Assembly (NCBI GenBank): GCA_014871385.1
Contig: CM026433.1
Coordinates: 12,298,901-12,362,900, forward strand
Length of the DNA stretch: 64,000 nucleotides
Origin: Ceratodon purpureus
Taxonomy: Eukaryota; Streptophyta; Bryopsida; Pseudoditrichales; Ditrichaceae
Direction of reading: 5' to 3'
How positions within the stretch are numbered: position 1 is the stretch's first letter; each line of letters starts with the position of its first letter. The translations under genes were made by a program, and so were the position numbers. Under the pieces are notes generated by a model, which worked only from the letters and a program-made list of their open reading frames with translations, had not been told where the DNA came from and ran no database searches. Positions 48,836-59,985 of this stretch are shown in pieces.

Positions 48836-51563
48836 TTAGAGTGGATTGTTGATGAAATAGGGTAACGGAGGTCGTAAGTCCAATCTATATGAGGGTCATG
48901 AAGTGTGGTATCTCTTGATTGGATTATTTTTTAAGGAGGTTGTAGCGAAGGAGACTTTAATGTTAACTTTGATAGTCCTTGATTTGAGGTAGTACAATAT
49001 ATATAGATTTTTTCTATATTTAATTGTGGAGGTTAAATGTAACATTTTTTTATTATTAGTTTGAGCGCCTAGAACGCTTGGATTATTTACTTTGTTGCTT
49101 AATTTTTGGTCAGAGGTTTCTTGGCTCCATCTAAGAAATAATTTATGTTTTACATTTTTTTAAGTGAATTATTAACCATTAAGTGTATGAAAAAAATTGA
49201 GAGAATGTAATTCAAATCTTTGTATTGTATAATTGTAACCTCTTATGTACATCTTAACTATTCTGTGTTATAAAGGAAACTTTCATTTTTCTACTAATAT
49301 GCAAAGTGACTCAATCCTAGAAACTTTCCAATGCATCATTGAGGTTTGAGAAAGTCCATTGCCACTAATTATAGATAATAGTGTTTTGATGTATTTGGAT
49401 TAATTATACTATTAAAATATATTTAAGATAATAAAATAAAGGTAAAGTTGATGTTGATGTGATTTAGATGAGCTCTTAAAATAAAACTATATGTAAGAGG
49501 CAAGTGCCAAAAAATACATCACTTTTTTTTCATCCTCAATGGACTTTGAAGGCTTAATTCTGTATAGATATGGAAATGGACACTTTCCTTATAGAAGGCA
49601 CTTTGGAATAATACCATTTACTACGAACGCTAAAACCTTCTTAGTTGATATAGTGTTTAGCACACTTCTAATTGCACTTAGAATTGGTTATCAAATGCTT
49701 CCAAGTAAAATTAAAAAAGTCCACATTGATCATATTCAAAATCTCAATGAATTTACATTTTTTGAATATTTGCACAATGAATTAGACTTACAATGAGATG
49801 TTCTAAATTAAGTTGCCAAATAGTTTGGATCATAACATGGCTCAAATATTGAGGGTATTTAGTTGTAGTTGCCAAAGGGGTTTTTATTTTATATAGATTG
49901 CTTTATTAAATGATGTCTATACTCACAAGAAATTAAGTGTAGCTAGATAAATCGTCTTTATGGGGGAGAGCACAATAAAGTGGACCACAAAGTGCAATAT
50001 GTGATCACTAAAAAGTGAATATGAAGTGTGCTGTTTTTTAAAGCTCAAAGCTGATTTTGAGCATTTTGGTGTAGTTTTTGAGCATTTTAGTCACTTTCTA
50101 GGGTGTCAGAAGGTATCTTACACGCATCTTCATAGAAAGAACATCCTCAATTGAAATTAAATTTGACCACTAATTCTAAATCATGAAAATGAACTTTTCC
50201 AAAGTCTTGATTTCTTCATTTACAGCCCTCTATTGTCTTTAGAGGATGTTTTTTCCAATTTAAAAAACAATGTTCGGTAGAAAAAAACACACAAAAAGTA
50301 CCGCCAAAGTGACCCTCCTAAAAAACATCCCGGCGGTACTTTAGGAACCCTAAACTAATTAATGAGTATGTGAATTTACTATTTTAGAATACCTCTTAAA
50401 CATACAGAGGGCTGCACTTCATCAAAAGTGATTTTGAGATAGTTTTTGATCTTTTATAGCCACTTTTACAAATGACTGCATTCACTTTGCTTGGATTTAA
50501 AGCCTTCATACAATAACTTAAAAGTGTCTACTTTGCACGAAACTTTTCCAAGTTGTAGAAAAACAAGTTGAGAATCCATATTAGTAAAAACATTTGACTT
50601 CAATTACATCTTTCCATCACTTTTGTGCAATTTTTGCAAAAGGGCTGAAATTGACAATGAGACGTCTACTTTTGTGGTCCACTTTATTGTGCTTCCCCTC
50701 TTATTCTTATGATAACATAACATCTCAAGTATATGTGATTGATTTGTTGTTATTCTACATCCCAAGGATATAAACCTTGCTATTGTCTCAATGGCAAGGA
50801 GCCTGCATTGGTAGAGGCAAAAATCCCCTTATAAACTAAATGGATGATCTTCCTAAATGTAGGAAAATTAAAATTTAACTAGGAAAATAAATAAATGAAT
50901 ATATTAATGAAATATACTTCTGAATATATTTTCTAAACAATGTAGAATATTTGCATTACTTCACAATCCCTCAAAAATAATGTATGTGACCCACTAGTAT
51001 AAAGTACAATGCATTGTGTAAGTTTCTTTTAAGGTGGCAACACTTATAATTGTATTAGAGAAGTACTTGAGTATAGACCATATATTTTTGATAATTATGT
51101 TCATTGGATTAAAATGGTTATTTATAGGAAATAAACAATCTAATATATAATAGAGTTTTTTTGAGGGGCTTTCTTCACACTTACCTTGGTTTTTGGAGTT
51201 TGCAAAATGTATGAATCATATTTTGCTTCACAAGACTTTGACCTCTAATTTTTATATTAAAGTATATAGTAGTTGATAGTTATGTAAAATTTGGAGTATG
51301 ACAAAATCCTGTGGTTTCGGAACTTCAAATGAGTCCAAAATTCCTTCATCACATGATGTATTTATATGCTTTTTATGAGGTAGACAGAGATGCAATTTCA
51401 TATTTTTAAAATTGTTTATTTGAAAATGTTTGTTTTCACACAAGATAGAAGACTTTCAAAGACCATGTTCAGGTAAAGTTAAAGATCAATGACAAGCATG
51501 TGGATTGGAAAATAAAAGGAAACAAATGTTGTTGATGTCTGTTATATGAATTGTCGTGATAAT
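48836..51563. repeat. Dispersed repeat, copy B
   Basis: Collinear with copy A (25697-29885). It contains a 739-bp MITE (49962-50700) that copy A lacks. Where both copies are present the similarity is roughly 75-85% by eye, so the pair is old. Copy B has an open stretch at 49539-49796 (ITPFTTNAKTFLVDIV-like reading) that is broken in copy A and not recognised. Its left end abuts the NSE1 remnant. Confidence 0.85.
49962..50700. mobile_element. MITE with about 30-bp TIRs (739 bp)
   Basis: The left end GGGGGAG followed by AGCACAATAAAGTGGACCAC matches the reverse complement of the right end, GAGGGGA then the same AGCACAATAAAGTGGACCAC. Copy A of the host repeat supplies the empty site (TCTTCTTTATTCTTATG). 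Comparison gives a target duplication of TTAT (49958-49961 and 50701-50704). An internal inverted pair AGTACCGCC/GGCGGTACT (about 50297 and 50332) could form a second stem. No transposase frame. Confidence 0.9.
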
Positions 51564-51571
51564 TTGATACA

Positions 51572-51991
51572 GGGGGGAAGCATGATAAAGTGTACAGGAA
51601 AAGTGCTTATCTATTTGTCAATTTCAGCCCTTCTTGTAAACACTAAAGAAAGTGGCATCTACGTTTTGGATATGTAAAATTCGATTTGGAATATAGAAAA
51701 TAGACTTGATCCACTACAAGTTTGCAAAATTTCAAAGTAAGACACAACTTTTACAATGGTTTGGAAAGACCTCGAAGAGAGACAAAGTGAATACAACGAT
51801 TTTGAAAAGTGATGAAATTGGATGTATACTTTAGTCAAAAACCACTTTTGTTTTTTTGGGGCACTCCGTTTGTCAAAGAGGGTTGTAGAAATGGTGCTAA
51901 CTAAGTTGGTCGTTTGTTTGCGGGGGCGAGAAGTACTTTTGGGACGTTTTTGGGGCATCGTGAGTGATGAAACTTTTGGGCCTCTTCCCTT
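51572..51991. mobile_element. Related MITE copy, inverted and diverged
   Basis: It starts GGGGGGAAGCATGATAAAGTG and continues GTCAATTTCAGCCCTTCTTG, which corresponds to the reverse complement of the right end of the 739-bp MITE. The other end is worn; a CTCTTCCCTTC near 51991 may be the degenerate terminus. A conserved-looking AGAAGTACTTTTGGGACGTT lies near 51930. The right boundary is uncertain. Confidence 0.6.
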
Positions 51992-53376
51992 CTAATATTG
52001 ACATATTCGAATACGTTTTCATGATCACTTGAAGATTCTCTAGCACCCAAAAAAAAAAAAAGTGGAAAATATCTAAATTAAAAATTGAAGTTTCACTTTA
52101 AATTCAGGGGAGAGGAAGTGGCAATGGAATGCAAGTGCCCCATAAAACTGCCACGTCCTAAATGGTAGCTGAACAGTTTTCATGGGAACATCGCTCCTTT
52201 CGATTGTATGTACTGTACTTATTAATGAAGGGCAACGTGTGAGACTGACAATATTCCTAAATTCAGAACTGTGAAGGGGAGGAAACTTTTGAAAGTGTTT
52301 CGTTTAAATAAACAACACTTGCTCCGGACGTCGATGGGTCTACGTAAATTACACTCGTGTGGAACAGTAAATGCGATTCCCCTTGGGGGCGAAATAATTG
52401 TGTGAAGCTGCCGGCGGGACTGTGGCGTACGAACTAACTTGGTAACTGGAAAGGGAGGTGCGGTCTTCTTCAATAGGGTTTACGTGGAAATTAGGGTTTG
52501 ACAACAGAAAGCTCCAAGGAATTTGCGAGACATCGCAAATACTGTGACAGGTGCTAATTGCTGACAAAAAAAAAAACGAATTGGCGATGGCGGTTAGGCA
52601 AAGATGGGTCCATACCGTCACAAAGTGCAATGGGTCAGGCGTTCTACAACTGCAAGCAACTCATCAAGTGACATGAAACGGATTATCCAGTTTTACAGCC
52701 GACAATGCGGCTCACTCGGACTGTTGCGGGGCCAACGACAGGCGTGGAAGAGGAAAAGGAGGGCTGATTCCTAAGCAACACGGAAGACGGGGTAAGAATT
52801 CTAGGTTCGAAAACTCTGTCCATGCTTAAGAAGAAATTAGGGTTCAATGTAGGGGCTCCATTACGTTTGAGCTGCATGCTTGGTGTGCATTGAAAATTAG
52901 TGCACAGTGACAAGAATATGGTGCTTTGGGATCTTGAACAGTTAAATTGTTTTCATGAAGAAATAAAAAGGAAAATGGTTGCAGAACGTATTGTGACGGG
53001 TCAGGTCGGGTTTCGGCTTATGTTATCAGAGAGCACACACAATGGCCGTGTCTTAACCATGTATGTGTGTGGATACTTGGTACATTTTTATTAGATTGGT
53101 GGAAGGGCGAGGACGACTGCTTCAGATACAAAATTCCTTCTGAGCGTAGACTCGCATCTCCTGGGGGACGAGGTAGCATCTTGCAGTTGCATACCATTTG
53201 CAAATTGCAGCTCGGCCATATCGGCAGCAGAGTCAGATCACGCCAGGTACGTAACATGAGCCATGCCGCGACATTCGCAAATAGTGTCGCAAATTATTGC
53301 AATGGTCATTGTTTAATAACAACATGGCGGAAAGTTTAATGGCATCAGGGTAGAACGTCGTCAAACACGCTGTGGT
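51992..53376. other. Intergenic, unassigned frames on the minus strand
   Basis: Minus-strand frames 52683-52913, 52349-52630 and 52222-52473 are mildly protein-like (for example PNFFLSMDRVFEPRILTPSS) but have no domain I recognise and no clear splice chain. They could be a decayed gene end. Confidence 0.4.
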
Positions 53377-53450
53377 GAATTCAATCTCTGCTCTCTATGT
53401 AATGCAGCAGTCTCCGACTTATAGAGAGCAGAGATTCAGAGATTGAATTC
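53377..53450. repeat. Inverted repeat upstream of the transposase-like gene
   Basis: GAATTCAATCTCTGCTCTCTAT (22 nt, 53377-53398) pairs with the arm at 53421-53450, which reads as its complement with an extra 8-nt CAGAGATT duplication. The loop is about 22 nt. Further copies of AGAGATTGAATTCATAG follow to 53490. It lies 64 bp before the start codon. Confidence 0.8.
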
Positions 53451-53513
53451 ATAGAGATTGAATTCATAGAAATTCAGAGATTGCTCTCTGATCTCATAAG
53501 TGTTTTGCCAGGA

Positions 53514-56500
53514 ATGGGTACAAAAAAGAATCTGCGTGCACGGACACCTGCGTCAGCACGGAGAGAGCAGAGATTGGAGGAAAGCCAACGGCGGGAGGTA
53601 GAGGTTGAACATCAAAGGGAGCAGGAGCGACTTCAAGTCCTCAGGTTAGGCTCTCCATGACCTGCGTGGAATGGGGGACTTTCATGGTGAATCAATGGTG
53701 CTTTCATGTGCCCATCCAGAGCAAAACGTGAATGTATTTGTGAAACTCAGATCGCATTGTAAGAATCGGTGTGTCAGAGTGTGCAGTGTATTGATAGAAA
53801 CCAACTTTGTAATTGAAATGTCCTGTTTGTAGGGCGGCTCAAAGGCGAGAGTATCACAGAACATGGAGGACGAGGAGGACGAGGGACGAGGTCAATGAAC
53901 AGGAGGATATAGGGACCGGAGCAGGGCCCTCAGGAGAGAACTCTGGTGAAGAACATAACACATCGGAGCACGAGGTTTTGGAGTCACCATTGCGCGACCA
54001 GGGAGTGGAGATGAGTGCTGGCGATGAGAGAAGAGGTGGAATGTCTGATGAGGAAGATATTTTTCTAACTCCTGGCACAGACTTCACGGCAGAGGACGGA
54101 GAAGATGGTGACCACGGAACAGCGACTCCACGCAATCGCAAGATTAGAGCAGCAGCCGTGAAAGTGGAAAGTCACTTGATGCAACTCTTGCAGTCAGGAT
54201 TCACCGACGAAGAGAAGAAGCTTGTCTTGCACCGTTGTTTCGCCGAGGAACGCATACGCGCGCTTGATCCGGAATTAAGCGCTACGGTGTTGGGGTTCAA
54301 TACTGTTGCTGCAACAACTGTGCAGAGCTTGCGAGGGGCGCTCCAGACCATACGAGGGGCGGGTATGGAGGGAAGGGCCAAGGTGAGGAACATAGTGCTC
54401 ACGGCTGCTGTGTCCAAGGACAGCTCGCAAAACATGATAAGCATGGCATTAGGGGCGTCAAGGTATCTTGTTCGCAAAGCGTTTCAACGGCGCAACTCAG
54501 TTGATGAAAGTGGCGAAATTCTATGGGTGGGGGGGTGCAGAAAGCGTCGGAATGACGCTCTTAGTGCAGAGGATCAGACTCTGGTGTGCTCTTGGTGGGA
54601 GACAGAGACCACAGTCTCCCCGAACAAAAGGGATGTGAAGAGGCGCCGAATAGGAGTGAAGGACCACGAAACGCATGCTACCCATTACCTACAGGTGTCG
54701 CAGGTAGAGCGTTGCCACATCCTTGCCCATGGCTTCTACTTGTGTCATGCTCAAGCTGCAGCGTTTATTTGCAAAGTGTGCCAGGACATGTTGCCAATGC
54801 ATCTTTTCTTAATTCAATTTTTCATTGCGCTACTACTACTACACTGTCCGCAATTCAGGAGGAGGATTTGATTAAGCGATTGGATTTTGAATGCCAATTT
54901 AGGATCGCGTTTGTTGTGAATTTGGTGAATTTGGCTTGGGATTAGCTTGATGGTGCGGCTTGAGCTGCATTTGATTGCCCTACTAGTTCATGAGCTAGTG
55001 ATTTTTGTATGGAATGATGTGGCTAGGGTTAGAGCACTGGCTATGGTTGATTAGCCAGAGTTGTGATTGAAGTGATGTAATGGATTAGGTGATTGGATTT
55101 GGACTGGTAATTTATTCTGCTGGAGTTTGGGAAATGCTGTTTGCGATGGTCAGTTTCTGTTTGAAGGAGAGGCGTGAGCTGCATAAGGTTTTAATTCGTG
55201 GCCTGATTGTGCCGCATTGGATTGCTCCTTTGTTTCCTGAGCTGCATTTTCATGTTTAGTTATTGTTTAGGGTTAGCCTGATTGCGGTGGTTTTTATTGT
55301 TGCTTGATAAGCCAGTCTCGTGATTGAGCTAGTGAATTTGATGTGGTGATTGGTGTTTGGCTGCGAATTATCCTTCAAGTATATGCAAGACTGTCATGCT
55401 TGGTTTAAGTGGTTTAAGTGTACCGTGGGCCATAATATATGAGTGTTGGAATAATGTGAGAGTCTTGAAGATTGGCTCTTGCTGTTTGAGCATTAAATGG
55501 CACACTAGAATTTAGATCTTTCTCAAATTAGTTGGTACATCATAACGCTTTCTCGACTGATTTGGATAATTTGCTCCAGTTTCCTTAGAATTCTTGCGTG
55601 AAGCTGAATAACGTATATGAGTGAAAGAAGTCGTTCTGAATTCTACCCGAATAGGAGAAGTTATTGGTTTATCAAGCGTCCATGTAAGTTCCACCGCAAG
55701 TGAGTTGCTGAATCTGATCAGGCTGTCGAGTGCGAAGCGTTGCAGCTGCCTCAGTAATTACTACCTAAATTATGGTACTAATGAAGCATCAAGGTGAGAG
55801 ATACTTTGATGGGAAATATGATATTTGGGTGCTCCGATCCGCAGTGTCTCGGTGTCCTGGTATTTCATGGAAGGGGCTCTTATTTTGCCATTTCAATGGA
55901 CTAAATTCAAAGTGTTGGTTAATCTGACCTGCTCTGAGTGCACTTTTTTTTAATGGAGTTGTGTGTTATTGTGGCAGTTGGAATTCCATGCGACGTTTAG
56001 GGAGGCCAACGAGGAGAGGACAGTCGGGCTCCGAGCGTTTGAGCTTCTAAAGCCGTTCTATGTGAGGAGGTTGAGGGAGAGAAACACATGTGCCTGTCGA
56101 TATCACTGTGAACTTGCGGAGTTGAGAGTTGGCTGGAACAACATGAGATCCGCGACCAAGGGGATTCATGGGCGGCACTGTGACTGCTTATGTGATGTGT
56201 GCTTGTGCCCTCCCACTATGGAGCCTACTGCCGTAAGTCGCCCAAGTTCATGCCACGCTGACTTATCACACTTTACCGGATTGACCGACATGTGGCACAG
56301 CGTCGTATGCCCAGTGACTGCCGACGGTTGGCACGCACAAAAATGTCTCAAGGGCGAATGTGACCTTTGTGGGGTGGAGATGTTGCATATTTGTCCGAGA
56401 GAAATGGAGACAGATTTGCCACTCATGGTCCAGTGGCATAACTTTGAAATGGTAGTTCACGGGAGGACTCGAAGTGGGAAAGAGAATAAAGTCCCGCGGA

Positions 56501-58539
56501 TGATGTATCAAACTACTAGAGCGCCAGTCTTCATAACCTACTTGGCCGAGAAGCTGCGCCCATTCATTTTCCACAATTATATTGCAAAATGGCAGGCTGA
56601 GCGATTCAAGGAGTCAATTGACACTTTCCCACCTGACTCTATCTTGTCGGCTGTGGATTTTGCGGAGAACTATACTTTCCAGCCATATGATGAGTTGCAG
56701 TCTATGCACTGGCTGCAACACCAGATTACAATTTTGGTGCACATATGCTACAGGTGGAATCCAGCTTTTCTTGTAGATCCAAGTTCAGACGCACCAAAAC
56801 TGCTCACGGAGTATCACTATTACATTAGTGATGCTCCAGAGCATGACACTTTGTTTGTACAACATTGCTTTGCGTTACACTGGAAACACATTACTGGAAG
56901 GGGGATCAGACCAAATGAGCACATCGTGTGGTCCGATGGGTGTGCAGCCCAATTCAAATCAAGGAGATGTTGGTATCATGTGTCAAGGTATGTTCAAAAA
57001 TAACAAATCCCGTGTAGTCAAGATTTTATATGAACAACCATGGAGTGTGTGCTCTGAAATTATACTGTCACGTTTTGTGGGCCTGCATGTGTAGGTATCC
57101 TTCAACAACTGTCTCGCCTGAGTTACCCAATGGCTGCCGAATGGTTTGGTCCTACTTCGGGAGTGGACATGGCAAGGGGGTACATGACGGGGCAGGAGCC
57201 ATGCTTAAGTGTGCACTTCGCAGGGAGGAAATGAACTTCCAGTCTCGCACGAGGCTTCAAAGTGCGGCAGACGTGGTTAACTTTTGCAACTGCAAAGAGC
57301 TTGAGGAGCATCGGGCATATGGAAGAGCGCGGCGCAGTGTGATACGCTACTTCCACTTAATTGATCCAGCTGCTGTCGATCGGACGCGTGACCTAGACTG
57401 TATGGCCATACCCGGCACTAGGTCCGTCCACTCTGTCTCTTCCGTGTCACCGATCAATGTGACATATTTGCACATTAGGCAACTTGCCTGTTTCTGCACG
57501 GAGTGTATGGACGACAACCCCCTGTTCTGTTCGAGACAGAACCATGTACGGCATTGGGATTTGAAGGTCCTCCAGCCCCTGACGCCAATTCCCGTGAGTC
57601 CCCACCATTTTGCATTTTTGTCCGTTTATTTTTTGGTTTAGGGTTCAGGCGGATTTGTGTATTGTGTAAACTGCAAGGGGAAATGGACCTTGGCTGCCGA
57701 ATGTGTTTGCTCGTTGCAGCCAATTGAGTGAGCTAGACCTGCGTTTCTGTCGTGCTGAGAGCTTGGATCTGAGAAAGTGCACATTGTTGGAGAGTTTAGA
57801 GATTTATGTTGTTAAGTTTTTATCGAGTTGTTAATTATCATTTAACTGTAGGTGTCATCGTAGCATGGCTTGGCAGGTTTTTTATCAGCTATGTGTAATG
57901 TTGTTTCGGGTCCACATGCAGAGCGCAGGTGCGGGTACACGTCTCCAACGTGCAAGCGAAAACTGCGCAGAGACTGCTGAGGCGCATGTTGACGCGCAAC
58001 GACGTTCGGAGGGAGAACAGACCCTAGGGGAGACTGTTCTACATGTTGCAGCTGGGACTGCAAGCAACGACGGGAGAACAGAAGATTTCGAAGACAGTTT
58101 GATTGACGAAGGCGAGGACGAATGCGACTTGGACTCCGAGGCATCAAGAGTCAAGATAGGGGACACTTATGTAGTGTACACCGATCTACCTGAACACGGT
58201 GATCCTTTTTTCTTAGTGTTGTGTGACATGCCCGTCCACAACAACAATGCAACATTCACTGATGGATGGGGTTGCTCTTGGCCGAAGGATACGATGTTGA
58301 TCAGTGGCACGTACTACAGGCGAGTTCCAAGTGTAGGTCGGGGCAGTGACTCCTACAGGTACGAACTTTTGGAGGATGAACCAAAGGCCTGGACCTACTC
58401 CCACCTAGTGGTGCAGTCCAGGGTGGAGTTGTCGCAATATAAAAGCAACAAGAGGAATCCGCGTTTTAAAATGACATCGGAGAGAAGGGAGGAGATTCTA
58501 TCCAATGTGGAGGACCGCCAGGCTTATAATGCTCATTGA
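53514..58539 (+). CDS. Intact transposase-like protein (DDE-type fold suspected), 1042 residues
   Basis: Five exons: 53514-53644, 53833-54703, 55978-56987, 57095-57593, 57922-58539; all GT-AG with matching phases. Residues 1-60 are Arg/Glu-rich and likely coiled. About 60-130 are acidic and low-complexity. Residues 335-671 contain Cys/His clusters (CACRYHCELAEL, HCDCLCDVCLC, CLKGECDLCG). Candidate catalytic acids lie in three spaced motifs: VDFAENYTF (D561), VWSDGCAAQFKS (D654) and FGSGHGKGVHDGAGAMLK (D702 or a following acid). These motifs recur in uncharacterised eukaryotic transposase-like proteins; I cannot name the superfamily. An earlier in-phase donor (54694) would give a protein three residues shorter. 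No stop or frameshift interrupts the 3129-nt coding sequence. I found no terminal inverted repeats flanking the gene, so domestication is possible. Exon 5 has a predicted globular part (VKIGDTYVVYTDLPEHGDPF). Confidence 0.8.
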
Positions 58540-59985
58540 GGTTATTTGCAGCACCTCAGGGGTAAGTGAAAGGCAACAAGTTCCCTTTCCTGCGTACTTG
58601 TCTTATTTTATTTGTGTTTATGTGCTTAAATCCACCTCTATAGTTTGTCATTTCATATATTGATTGGGCTGGCTGTTATTTGTTATTAAATTTCCTGTTT
58701 TATATCTGGGCAGACGGATTTTCGTGGACCGAATGGACCTAAGCGGGCTCGCACAGATGGTAATTTAGTGATTTGAAAATGGATTGTTGATAACTTCATT
58801 CTGGATGTTTCCACTTTCACTCAGTTAGGTGGGTTGAAGTATGGCCGAGGGTTGAAGTATGGCCCAGGCCGAGGGCTTGGGGTGCCCAGGACGAAGGCTT
58901 GGGGTGCCGAGGCCGAGGGCTTGGGGTGCCGAGGCCGAGGGCTTGGGGTGCCGAGGCCGAGGGCTTGGGGTGCCCAGGCCGTGGTTTACTTTTTCTCTGG
59001 TTAACTTTTGGTTAATTCAGACTCTTTTCCTTTTGTTTTTACAGTTGGTTTAGTTCTTAGTTCAGGCTATTTTGGTCTGATTAGTGCAGTTTCTCTCTGC
59101 TTTGTGCAGTTGAGTTTTATTGTTTAGTACTTTCTTCAGACTTTCTGGTCTAACCAGTCGCCACAACCTTGTTTATCTGTTTTCTTGAATCTATTCCCTG
59201 TGAACTCTTATCTTTGACAATCAGTGTACAGTTCCACATGCTAGAGCTTTCCTACTGCTTTACCTTGGTATGTGTTAACTCGATAGAGGTTGCATGGACT
59301 AACAGATTTGCCCCAAGGATGGTCTGTTCTGGGTTGCTAACCCGCACGTGGTTTACATGAAACGCTTGTCCTCAGGTTGCGGGAAGTAATTGCTGGCAGT
59401 GACGATCTCACTTCTTTGCAAGATCGTTGCTTGACCTGATTCATAACGGACTCTTTTAGACTTTGGTGTTGCTTATTCCTTTCATATCACTTATCAGACT
59501 TGTATACCTTAACTGGATATGTCAGTTACATTTGGTTTGATTGCTTCCTTGTTCTATCACGCAATCGACAGAGGAGTTTACAATTGTAGAACAAGCCAGG
59601 ATTTTGAGATGTTGGAAGTTTTTGGTCGAATGTTTGGTCGAGGTGATGCGGTTTAGGGTTTTGGTTTTGCTGGCAATGGCGACTCTGTTAATTGAGCGTT
59701 TTGGATGCTTAGGAGTTAATTGAATAGCATGTTTTATGGTGAGTGGAATCGTCAATCTGTAATTGCGTTTTCAAATCGTGTGAGTTTCTAGTCTCGATCT
59801 GGCATCAGTTCCCAGGGTTAATTGTGTCCGAATGCTTGATGCTTGTTTCTGGTTTTAGTTTATCTAAGTTTTTGATGTCATGGCGTGGAGAGCGGGTTGT
59901 CAGGTGAGCTCATGATCACTTGGTGACGTTCCTTTTATGTCCATCAATCAGGGTATACTCTGCTTAAGGTTTGTGAGCAGAGAAA
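58540..59985. other. Spacer between the transposase-like and TTC1-like genes
   Basis: Just after the stop, a GTAAGT donor (58563) and a CAG acceptor (58714) with GPNGPKRARTDG coding potential suggest either a 3' UTR intron or a former last exon with a basic tail. The remainder holds the 22-bp minisatellite and non-coding sequence that should include the TTC1 promoter and leader. Confidence 0.45.
58873..58983. repeat. 22-bp GC-rich minisatellite, about 5 units
   Basis: The unit GGGCTTGGGGTGCCGAGGCC plus GA repeats head to tail, with outer units slightly changed (GCCCAGG in place of GCCGAGG). Strong G/C strand asymmetry and runs of G4 make it prone to slippage or G-quadruplex folding. Confidence 0.92.

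Noticed and set aside
54586-54945. 119-codon plus frame overlapping the end of exon 2 of the transposase-like gene
   Set aside because: It is an alternative frame that overlaps the GT donor at 54704 and shows no family similarity.
56166-56574. Minus-strand frames of 86 and 102 codons
   Set aside because: They are opposite the third exon of the transposase-like gene, whose plus-strand motifs are clear.
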